Source: Candidatus Zixiibacteriota bacterium (GTDB taxonomy: Bacteria; Zixibacteria; MSB-5A5; WJJR01; JAJRUJ01). Taken from it: DNA of 64,000 nt. The position numbers and the translations under genes were made by a program. The notes below the pieces were generated by a model that ran no database searches, was not told the DNA's origin, and saw nothing but the letters and a program-made list of their open reading frames with translations. Each line of letters starts with the position of its first letter. The first letter of the stretch is position 1. Positions 47,787 through 56,465 of the stretch are shown piece by piece. The stretch covers positions 1 to 64,000 of the forward strand of contig JAJRUJ010000087.1 of NCBI GenBank assembly GCA_024277855.1, read 5' to 3'.

Positions 47787-48755
47787 TCATCGGAGATTAT
47801 GTGCGATCTTGCCACGAGATAAGATGTCTTCACATTTGTGCTGGAAATCATCCATATTACCCCTGGCGAAGACAACTGTGCCCTCCGGCCGTACGCAAAC
47901 ATCGCTGGCCACCGCCGGACAACCAAAATACAATGCTTCAGCGATACTGATCCCGTACCCGTCCACACAGGTCGGCCGCACCAGCAGATCGGCCTGCCTA
48001 AAAATCGGCCACAACTCTTTTTGTCCGGTCATAAAACAAATATTGTTGCCGAGTTTGCGTTTGGCAATCATCTCCCTGATCTTCCGGTAGTGGCCGCGTT
48101 CGCCGATCTCCGCCAACGCAAAGAGCAACCCGACATTGGGAAATTCAATCTGTAGTCGAGCGATGAGTTCGACACACATATCCAGCCCATACAAATCGAT
48201 TCCCTCGTGAAAAACCAACCGGAAGGCATTGGCGACGATCAAAGGCCGTCGCTGCTCAATAAAATCGCGGACGTCATTCGAATATGATTGCCGAATAGTG
48301 GTTTCATCCTCAAGTGACGGCGGCAAAAATGCCGGATGAATTGTCGTCGTATCCGGCAGGGAAAATCCCTGCTTATCAAATAGCTCACGCAGATGCGGCC
48401 CGACAAAGACCAGTTCGCCGCAACGACGCAGAAAAAGCTCGACGACCGCCGATTTCACCGGCCCCCAGTTCTCAAGGTCCTGTCCGCTGTGGATGGTGAG
48501 TCGGCATTTGCCGGCAAGATTGCGGGCCAGCAATGCCGACAAAATTCCGGTAGACAGCACATTCAGCTCGATCACGTCGTATGACGATGGTTGGAGTGAA
48601 AGCAAATGAATAAACCGGCCAAAACGATCGGGGTGGCCCACATCGACAGTGTCAACGGTATGTCCCTCGGCCGTCAATTTTCGCCGCAGGCGAGAGACAT
48701 AAACTGATACGCCACCAAGCGGGGGGGGAAGTGGGCCGATGATCAGTGTCTTCAT
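47787..48755 (-). CDS. GT4 glycosyltransferase
   Basis: MKTLIIGPLPPPLGGVSVYVSRLRRKL...QADLLVRPTCVDGYGISIAEALYFGCPAVASDV. Confidence 0.9.
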   Translation of the reverse strand: MKTLIIGPLPPPLGGVSVYVSRLRRKLTAEGHTVDTVDVGHPDRFGRFIHLLSLQPSSYDVIELNVLSTGILSALLARNLAGKCRLTIHSGQDLENWGPVKSAVVELFLRRCGELVFVGPHLRELFDKQGFSLPDTTTIHPAFLPPSLEDETTIRQSYSNDVRDFIEQRRPLIVANAFRLVFHEGIDLYGLDMCVELIARLQIEFPNVGLLFALAEIGERGHYRKIREMIAKRKLGNNICFMTGQKELWPIFRQADLLVRPTCVDGYGISIAEALYFGCPAVASDVCVRPEGTVVFARGNMDDFQHKCEDILSRGKIAHNLR

Positions 48756-48826
48756 TTGGGCATCCTTTCTGCAAGCGAAAGATTGCCCGAACACTCGATC
48801 GGTTCAATGGAATTTTTCAAGACGGG

Positions 48827-49216
48827 TTATTGGACTTCCACGATCTTCCAGTCATCACCATCCTGCGCAAAATGCAGCATGGTAACCGTCACATCTGGAT
48901 AGGCTTTGAGGATTTGGTCTTTCACCTTGCTCATATCCGCAAAAATTGTCTCGCGTTCGGCCTCAATCGATGAAAATGCCGCATGACCGCCGTATCCGGC
49001 ACAATCGTCGTGCTGGCTGATGAATATATTGGTCACGCCGTGTTTTTCACAGCAGAGTCCAATATTTTTTAGGGCGAACTCTTTTTGTTTGCACGCCCCG
49101 CCAAATGCGATAATATCGACATCTCCAACCAACCCCCGCCGGTCAATCCACTGGCGCAGAGTTTTTTGCAGCCGGTAATCCATGCAGTGCAAGATCAGGT
49201 TATTGCATTTCCCCAT
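48827..49216 (-). CDS. Minimal beta-carbonic-anhydrase-like protein
   Basis: 129 aa with CMDYR and HDDC zinc-site motifs (C11, D13, R15, H69, C72). Confidence 0.7.
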   Translation of the reverse strand: MGKCNNLILHCMDYRLQKTLRQWIDRRGLVGDVDIIAFGGACKQKEFALKNIGLCCEKHGVTNIFISQHDDCAGYGGHAAFSSIEAERETIFADMSKVKDQILKAYPDVTVTMLHFAQDGDDWKIVEVQ

Positions 49217-49361
49217 GGGTTACTCTCCCAAAAACTTGTTGCTTCTTTGACTTTGGCCGAGAAGATAGCCGATTGTTGCTGATGCCGCAAGCCGAGCCGC
49301 GCAGAAATGCCGATGGGGGGCCTGCTATTACAACCGGTCGTTGCTCGATTGGCGGGAAAAG

Positions 49362-49448
49362 CGGAGAGACTGGGATTCGAACCCAGGAGGCGCGTTAACA
49401 CCCACACGCTTTCCAGGCGTGCTCCTTAAACCACTCGGACATCTCTCC
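49362..49448 (-). tRNA. tRNA-Ser (anticodon GGA)
   Basis: Minus strand GGAGAGATGTCCGAGTGG...CACGC-CTGGAAA-GCGTG...CTGGGTTCGAATCCCAG-TCTCTCC-G; long variable arm, 7-bp acceptor stem, CCA not encoded. Confidence 0.95.
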
Positions 49449-49733
49449 GGTCTGCAACAGATGAACCGGCCCAAAACCCGTCGATCCACGCACCAATCTT
49501 ACCGTCTACGTCATTTGAAATCAAGCAATTTCAAGCCGTGAACGTCTCCACGGCAATCTCAATGAGAACCTTTGCCACCGAGGGAGTTCAAATGTACATT
49601 CGAACGAGCCAATTTTGGCGCAAAGGGGAGCTGAATCGGGTAGATTGGTCGATAAATCAAAGATAGGGCCACGTCGCAACGGCTAAATCGAGTTGACAGA
49701 ACAAGTATATGCCAAACCCCGATAGGTAACAAA

Positions 49734-51809
49734 GTGCCATCATTTAACCGCCAATTAGATCCGATTAGCGGGCTGCTGTCGCTGGTTAGTTTTGCCTGTT
49801 TTCTGATCATCGGGCTGCATTGGTTTTCCGTTTTGCAGTTGGCCGCCTGGATCGCTTTTTCGCTGCTTACAGCCCTGCCGGGATGGAGCCTGGGCTATAT
49901 CCTCGGCGGTCGACAATGGCTGGGACGGGTGGAGTTCTGGGCCGCCGGTGCCGTTGCCGGCTGGGCGATTTCGGGTTATCTCCTGCTGATCGTCGGCTAC
50001 CTCTCCGGGGGTGTACGGCTCTGGCCATTGTGGATATTGACGCCGTTGTTACTCCTCGGCGCCATAATCTTTAATCGATCGGACCGCCCGGCCCCCGGCT
50101 ACCATTTGGGCGAGTGGAAACGCAATCAATGGCGGGTGCTGACTCTCACCCTCGCGATTGTCATGGTCTTCATTACCCGCCCCTTTATCACGGTCGGATC
50201 GTTAACCCCCGATGGATATGCTTATCCCTGGTTATTCGGTTTCGATTTTACCAACCGGGTTTCGATTGCTGCCAATGGTGCCGTGAGCCTGCCGCCCAAC
50301 TATTTTCATATCTATGGCGAAACATTCTATTATTATATGCTCACGTATATTCATCCTATTGCCTTTAAACTCATGATGAACTCCGGCGTGGAAATGTTTT
50401 CCACCCTGCTGATGTGGTGTGTCAACCTGGCAGTCTGTTTTACCGTCCTGCTCGTGGCGCTCTTGCGGCTGTTTGTCCGACGGTGGAAAGCGTTGCTCCT
50501 TGCCATTCTTACCATATTTGTCGGTTACAGCTATTACTGGACCTACCTCGCGGTCAAGACCTATGCCCGCGCCAATCCGGATCAATTCCCCGCGACAGTC
50601 GGCGATGGTTTCTGGATGGGTTATTCTAATGTTTCCCATCTGGTCTATCGCTATTTTCTGGTTGAGCCGCAAACCGTTCTGGCCCTGGCGATTCTGCTGC
50701 CGGTCCTGGGATATTTTCTGCTCACGCGCGGCCATCTCCGACAGATCACCGCCGGTTGCGGGATCGGCTTTGCCCTTGGAATTGTTTTCGGCGTCGATGC
50801 GCTTACCACCTTATGGGTTGGGATGGGGATTGGCGTGCTGGCGATCGCCGATCTCATTGCATCGCGGAAAAACCTCCTCCGGCCCCTGATTGGCTGGGTT
50901 GTGGCCGGGCTGGTCGCGACGGTGATGGCACTCGGCTACTATCAGATAGGCATGTACTCCGCGGCGACTTCACAATCGCTGGTTATCGCGATGCACCCGA
51001 CATTCGCTAAAATATTCCCCGCTTTTATGCTGGTCGAATTTGGTCCCTTGATTATTTTTGGCTTGATCGGGGGCGGTTTGCTCTGGTCTAAAAATCGCGT
51101 CGGTGCGGGAATTTGGTGGTTGTTGCTGTTGATGGCCGCCTGGGCGGTCTGTTACCTGCAGTCGCAATATGACGATCAACTCGGGCTGCTCAAGGGTTCG
51201 CGGTTCTTGTTTATCATCTTTGCCCTGGGTGTCGGGGTTTTTGCCCAGTGGTTTTTCACTCGGTCACGGTCGTTGTTTGTCCGGATTGTCGTTGCGTTGG
51301 TCCTGCTCACCGCCATCCCGACCTGGGCCACCGACTGGTCGAAAACGGCCGATACCGGCGACCGCAGCGAGACAGTCTATGTGTATCCGGAGGATTATGC
51401 CGCCTGCAACTGGATCAAAGCAAACCTGCCCCCGGATGCAGTTGTGCAGTCGTCACCTTCCTACACCAATTATCATTGGACCGTTGCCCCGGCGCCGTAT
51501 TACTATCCATTGATTGCCAATTTTGCCGAGCGGCCGATGGCGGTCGGCTGTTGGGGAATGCCCCAGATGATTCCGAACATCAAAGATAAGTTTTATCATA
51601 CGTTGGCCGATATAACTACCGTATTTGAGACGACCAATATCGATACGATACTGGTGCTGCTGGACCGCTATCAAATCGATTATCTTTACTATGGTCCGCG
51701 TGAGCGGATGCGCTGGCCCGGATTCGAGGCGGTCCTGCAAAACTATCCGCAAACGTTCGTCAGGGAATATGACCGGGACAATGTCCAAATCTACCGTACG
51801 GTCCGCTGA
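49734..51809 (+). CDS. Polytopic membrane protein (glycosyltransferase-like)
   Basis: 691 aa with many TM helices, soluble C-terminal DYAACNWIKANLPPDAVVQSSPSYTNYHW typical of GT39/GT-C-like proteins. Confidence 0.7.
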   Translation: MPSFNRQLDPISGLLSLVSFACFLIIGLHWFSVLQLAAWIAFSLLTALPGWSLGYILGGRQWLGRVEFWAAGAVAGWAISGYLLLIVGYLSGGVRLWPLWILTPLLLLGAIIFNRSDRPAPGYHLGEWKRNQWRVLTLTLAIVMVFITRPFITVGSLTPDGYAYPWLFGFDFTNRVSIAANGAVSLPPNYFHIYGETFYYYMLTYIHPIAFKLMMNSGVEMFSTLLMWCVNLAVCFTVLLVALLRLFVRRWKALLLAILTIFVGYSYYWTYLAVKTYARANPDQFPATVGDGFWMGYSNVSHLVYRYFLVEPQTVLALAILLPVLGYFLLTRGHLRQITAGCGIGFALGIVFGVDALTTLWVGMGIGVLAIADLIASRKNLLRPLIGWVVAGLVATVMALGYYQIGMYSAATSQSLVIAMHPTFAKIFPAFMLVEFGPLIIFGLIGGGLLWSKNRVGAGIWWLLLLMAAWAVCYLQSQYDDQLGLLKGSRFLFIIFALGVGVFAQWFFTRSRSLFVRIVVALVLLTAIPTWATDWSKTADTGDRSETVYVYPEDYAACNWIKANLPPDAVVQSSPSYTNYHWTVAPAPYYYPLIANFAERPMAVGCWGMPQMIPNIKDKFYHTLADITTVFETTNIDTILVLLDRYQIDYLYYGPRERMRWPGFEAVLQNYPQTFVREYDRDNVQIYRTVR

Positions 51810-51813
51810 AGCC

Positions 51814-52500
51814 ATGACCGCCCGGCCGGCAGGGGAATATATCCTGATCCCCGCCTACAATGAAGCGTCGAAAATTGCGGAGGTGATCGACGGGCTGGCC
51901 GCCATGGGCTTTGTCAACGTCGTCGTCGTCGATGACGGCTCGGTCGACGATACTGCCCGGGTGGCCCACGAGGCCGGCGCAATCGTGCTTCGCCACCCGA
52001 TCAATTGCGGCGTCGGCGCGGCGACTGCTACCGGTTTTGCGTATTTGCGGGAGATTGATGCGGCCGCCGTGGCGACTTTCGATGCCGACGGGCAGCACGA
52101 TCCGGACAACCTCCCGGCGCTGTTTGCCCCGATCTATGAAAATGGTGTAGATGTCGTTGTCGGCTCCCGGATGTTCAATCCTGAGGGGATGCCTCTGTTC
52201 CGGCGGCTGGCTCAGCGTGCGGCGACTTTCTCAACATTTTTATTGTTCGGACAGTGGTCGACCGACACCCAATCAGGGCTGAAAGCCTTCTCCCGTCGAG
52301 CATTGTCGACGATTCAAATCAGAACCAATCGTTTCGAAGTTTGTTCGGAGATTATCGCCGAAATTCGGCGGCGCAAACTGACTATGTCCGAAGTACCGAT
52401 CAAGGTGATTTATACGTCATATTCCATGAGCAAAGGGCAGGGACTCACCGTCGGGATTCGCACTCTTGCCCGCTTGGTCATCGACCGGATTTTACGTTAA
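51814..52500 (+). CDS. GT2 glycosyltransferase (DPM-like)
   Basis: ILIPAYNEASKIAEVIDGLAAMGFVNVVVVDDGSVDDTARVA...FDADGQHDPDNLP. Confidence 0.93.
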   Translation: MTARPAGEYILIPAYNEASKIAEVIDGLAAMGFVNVVVVDDGSVDDTARVAHEAGAIVLRHPINCGVGAATATGFAYLREIDAAAVATFDADGQHDPDNLPALFAPIYENGVDVVVGSRMFNPEGMPLFRRLAQRAATFSTFLLFGQWSTDTQSGLKAFSRRALSTIQIRTNRFEVCSEIIAEIRRRKLTMSEVPIKVIYTSYSMSKGQGLTVGIRTLARLVIDRILR

Positions 52501-52512
52501 TAGGGAGAAGTC

Positions 52513-52878
52513 ATGCATCCGATACAGTGGATCATCCTGGCCTTCGCAGTAGTTGTCGAACTGCTGGTTATCGCCGGCCTGCAACGCGGACGGGTCTCGG
52601 CCAAGGGCCTGGTCTTCTGGACATTGGTCTGGACGCTGGTGGCCGTCGTTGCAATCTGGCCCGATATTACCTATCTGGTTGCCGACCTGGTTGGAATCAC
52701 CCGGGGCGCTGATCTTGTTCTCTATCTTGGGCTGATGGTAACTTTTTTTATTCTCTTTCGCAATGCGGTCAGGATGGAAAAAATCGAGCGTGACCTGGCC
52801 GCTTTGGTCCGCATCCTGGCCTTAAAGGGCGCCAAAGAGCCAGCCGACAGGGACAAAGACAATCGCTCCCCGGCGTAA
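52513..52878 (+). CDS. DUF2304 membrane protein
   Basis: 121 aa, three TM segments, position after a DPM-like GT2 as usual for DUF2304. Confidence 0.8.
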   Translation: MHPIQWIILAFAVVVELLVIAGLQRGRVSAKGLVFWTLVWTLVAVVAIWPDITYLVADLVGITRGADLVLYLGLMVTFFILFRNAVRMEKIERDLAALVRILALKGAKEPADRDKDNRSPA

Positions 52879-53023
52879 CGAGCAACCGTGCCGATAATTC
52901 GAAGCAGACAAATTACTTGACCAGCCCACGACTTGTTTCCATGGTTGATCTGTACGGCGTTTCTGGGTAATGGGGGCGCAAATACCCGGTTGACCGTTCA
53001 GTAATGGAGGTTTCTCAGCGATC

Positions 53024-56000
53024 ATGAGAAAACTCGTTTTTCATCCGTTATTGTTCGCAATTGCGCCGGTCCTGCTGTTATACAGCCGAAATGTGACTGG
53101 ATTCTCTCCAACGGTAATCATCTCGCCGATCCTGGCGGTGGGCGGCCTGGTGTTATTGTGCTGGCTGATTGCGGCCTTATGCTTGAGAAATATCCGGAAA
53201 GCCGCAATCCTGATTTCATTTTATGTTTTGATGTTTGCATCGTTTGGCCACGTCTTCACGATCATCGCGTCAGTTTTCCTCTATGGTTTTCCGGATCCCG
53301 GTCTGCAGAAGGCCTTACTCCTCATCTGGTCGATTCTGCTGGTTGTCGGGACAGTCGTTTGTTTGAGGTTGGACTCCAGCCTGGACCGACTAACCCGCAT
53401 GTTAAACACCACCGGGACCATCCTGGTTGTCATCCCGGTTGTGGTCACCTCGTTTAACCTGTTCAATACGCGACGCCAACCCGTGACGGATTATGGTGCG
53501 GATTCCGTCGTTACCCCCACGGTCACCGGCGACAGTACTGGTTTCCCCGACATCTATTACATCATCCTTGACGGGTATGCGCGGGGAGATGTTCAGGCCG
53601 ATATCTATGATTATCCGCATTCCGATCTGCTGGATTCTCTGAAGCGCGCGGGGTTTTATATTGCCGGGCGGAGTTGCGCAAACTATTGCCAGACACTCCT
53701 GTCAATTGCATCGTCTTTAAATTTCCAATATCATGGTGACATCTCCAAAACACCGCCTAGTATCTGGGATAGTCGGGGTTTATTGCATCACAAAATCCTT
53801 TATAGCAGGGTCGTGGATTTTCTTCGCGGGGAGGGTTACCGCATAGTGGCTTTTGCGACGGGTTACTTTCCCGCGGAATTGCGCACGGCGGACGAGTTCA
53901 TTCAGCCGGAATGGGAGAGCTGGACCTTGAATGAATTCCAGAGCGGCCTGCTTGCGACCACAGTATTCCCTACAATTTTGAAAGTACTCGAAAAAATTCC
54001 GGTCGCCGGGAACAAGTTGGGCGAGATATTGTATGGTCGGCATCGCCGGACGATATTGCACACACTTGATCGCTTGGCTGATCTGCCAACAGATGACCGG
54101 CCTCGATTCGTGTTTGCCCATGTGCTTGCACCACATCCGCCATTTTTGTTCGATCAGGACGGCGGCGAGGTTGACTTCTCCGGTTTTGCCCGGCTCTTCA
54201 ACGCCTCGGACGGCAATAATCTTCACTATTTCGACCCCAATTTGGTGCGGGCGTACCTGAAGAATTATCGTGAGCAACTGGTTTTTATCGAGAAGAAAGT
54301 GATGGCGGCAATTGACGCGATTTTGACTCAGTCTCCGGTTCCGCCGATTGTCATCCTGCAGAGTGACCACGGTCCCGGCTCACGGCTGGATTGGGACTCG
54401 GCCGAACGGACCGATTGCAGAGAAAGATTGGGAATTCTCAACGCCCTCTACCTTCCCGATGGGGGAGACTCGTGTTTGTACCCGACGATTAGTCCGGTCA
54501 ATACATTTAGGGTCGTGTTGAATCATTACTTTGGGGAGGATTTGAAGTTATTGCCGGACAAAAGCTACTTCTCAACCTGGGCCGACCCGTTTCGCTTCAT
54601 CGATGTGACCGACAGGGTGTATCCGGTCGACAGCAGCGTCCCCACTCCCGGTTCGACAGAAAAACCGAAATTAGTGGCACTCTTGTTTCTGCTTGGTGGA
54701 ATTTCTCTTTTGCCCGTGGATTGGAGACCGTACTATGATAGTCGAACCCATCAGGATTGGGGGGAGCAGGACGTCATGTCGGCGAATCGCATCGAACAAA
54801 CCACTCCGATAATTACCCCCGGGACAATCCGGGTTTTCTGGATTGTCGTCGTCGGCGCGCTCCTGGGTGTCTTGGTTCTATATGTACCCTTGCCGATTCT
54901 CGCCGGCATCCTGGCAACCGTCACTATCGGGTTATTGATCCTGCATAATCCATATTGGGGGTTATTGGCTTATCTTGTTGTCTTTCTCGTGCGTCCCCAG
55001 GAGATCTGGACTTCGTTCGGTGGGCAGTTCCATATCGAAAAAGCCCTCGCGTTGGCCGTCCTGGCCTCGACTTTTGTCTCTCATAAAGTGCGCATCGAGA
55101 ACAAAATCGTCTTCTCCGGGACAACTTTCGGTGTACTGTTGTTCACCGGGGTTATTTTTCTGTCGGTGCCGCAGGCGATCTGGCGCGGGGGGGCGGTGGA
55201 TACCGCAATTGAATTTGCCAAAATTGCCGTCTTGTTCTTCCTCGTCACCCAGCTTTGTAACTCGCCGAGGCGTATTCGTGTGCTGGTTTGGGTGTTTTTG
55301 CTGTGCCATCTCTGGATCGCCGGCAGCACCATTTATAGTTATTACACCGACCCGGCCTACATCCGCATGGGTATTCAACGGGCCAAGGGACTGGCAATCA
55401 CCATGGGCAACCCGAACTCCATCGCCGCTTCACTGGCGTTTTCCCTTCCTTTTGCGCTGATGATGATCAAAGCTTATAAGAACCTCCTCGCCCGGACGAT
55501 ACTGGTGATTTTGGTCGGTCTTTCGGTCTATGGAGTTATTTTCACCGGTTCACGGTCGGGTATGGTAACCCTGATCGTCCTGGCCTTTATCCTGGCTTTT
55601 CGCTCACGCCATAAATTCCCGGCCTTAATCGTCACCGTGGGGATTCTCCTCGCCGTGTGGTCGATCATGCCCGATATGTATCAAAAGCGTTTCATGACGA
55701 TCTTTGGCGGCGAGGCCGAAGAAGGTGACCAGGCCGGTGCCACGGCCTCCGCGATGGGCCGCTTACGCGGGTTGCGGCTTGGCTTTAAGATGTTCCTCGA
55801 CCGGCCGATCCTTGGCGTCGGGGTGGGTAATTTTGCTATCGCCTGGCTTGGAACCTACACCATTGACGGCATCCATGACTGGTCGCAACCGCACAATATG
55901 TTTGCCCAGCTTATCTCTGAACTGGGGCTGATGGGCTTGATCTCTTTTGCCGTTTTCATCGTTATGGTCACTCGGCAATATGGCCGAGTGATGAGCTATC

Positions 56001-56203
56001 TGCATCGTTTTACCCGTCCGCCTCCCGATCTGAAAGCGCTGGAGGGCATTACCGGAGCAATAGGGGTAGCTTTGATCCTGTTGATGATCTCAGGGCTGTT
56101 CGGCCATAACTTATACCGGTACAACTGGTATTTCTTTGCCGGGATACTGGTGGCGATCGAAGCGGTCATCGTAAAGCGGGAGTCTGCGACAAGGACCGAT
56201 TGA
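53024..56203 (+). CDS. Alkaline-phosphatase-superfamily/sulfatase-like membrane protein fused in frame with an O-antigen ligase (Wzy_C-like)
   Basis: N-half DIYYIILDGYARGDVQ...FVFAHVLAPHPPFLFD...IVILQSDHGPGS; C-half RAKGLAITMGNPNSIAASLAFSLPFALMM...TGSRSGMVTLIVL...DRPILGVGVGNFAIAW; internal Met at 54776 with upstream ggggggagcagg. Confidence 0.75.
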   Translation: MRKLVFHPLLFAIAPVLLLYSRNVTGFSPTVIISPILAVGGLVLLCWLIAALCLRNIRKAAILISFYVLMFASFGHVFTIIASVFLYGFPDPGLQKALLLIWSILLVVGTVVCLRLDSSLDRLTRMLNTTGTILVVIPVVVTSFNLFNTRRQPVTDYGADSVVTPTVTGDSTGFPDIYYIILDGYARGDVQADIYDYPHSDLLDSLKRAGFYIAGRSCANYCQTLLSIASSLNFQYHGDISKTPPSIWDSRGLLHHKILYSRVVDFLRGEGYRIVAFATGYFPAELRTADEFIQPEWESWTLNEFQSGLLATTVFPTILKVLEKIPVAGNKLGEILYGRHRRTILHTLDRLADLPTDDRPRFVFAHVLAPHPPFLFDQDGGEVDFSGFARLFNASDGNNLHYFDPNLVRAYLKNYREQLVFIEKKVMAAIDAILTQSPVPPIVILQSDHGPGSRLDWDSAERTDCRERLGILNALYLPDGGDSCLYPTISPVNTFRVVLNHYFGEDLKLLPDKSYFSTWADPFRFIDVTDRVYPVDSSVPTPGSTEKPKLVALLFLLGGISLLPVDWRPYYDSRTHQDWGEQDVMSANRIEQTTPIITPGTIRVFWIVVVGALLGVLVLYVPLPILAGILATVTIGLLILHNPYWGLLAYLVVFLVRPQEIWTSFGGQFHIEKALALAVLASTFVSHKVRIENKIVFSGTTFGVLLFTGVIFLSVPQAIWRGGAVDTAIEFAKIAVLFFLVTQLCNSPRRIRVLVWVFLLCHLWIAGSTIYSYYTDPAYIRMGIQRAKGLAITMGNPNSIAASLAFSLPFALMMIKAYKNLLARTILVILVGLSVYGVIFTGSRSGMVTLIVLAFILAFRSRHKFPALIVTVGILLAVWSIMPDMYQKRFMTIFGGEAEEGDQAGATASAMGRLRGLRLGFKMFLDRPILGVGVGNFAIAWLGTYTIDGIHDWSQPHNMFAQLISELGLMGLISFAVFIVMVTRQYGRVMSYLHRFTRPPPDLKALEGITGAIGVALILLMISGLFGHNLYRYNWYFFAGILVAIEAVIVKRESATRTD

Positions 56204-56465
56204 CTTTCTTTGTTTACTTTTTGGCCTTTGTCCGCTAAGATCAGTTGTAAATTGCCGTTGCCGGTCTTTACTTGTCCTGCGGCGGAACGAACAGGCCTCG
56301 CCCGGGTGGTTGTTCGAGTCTGGCCGGTGGAAAACGCGCCACCGGGCATTGGGGGGTTTTACCGACCGACGTCACTACGACGAGAATACATATCCGTGAA
56401 ACGGCGCTCTGGTGAATATCTGACCGTTGTGGGCGGTTCACGGTATTATTTGGAGGGTCCAGAGG

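Noticed and set aside
49362-49448. tRNA-Ser as a genomic-island boundary
   Set aside because: No integrase nearby and no duplicated tRNA 3' end noticed
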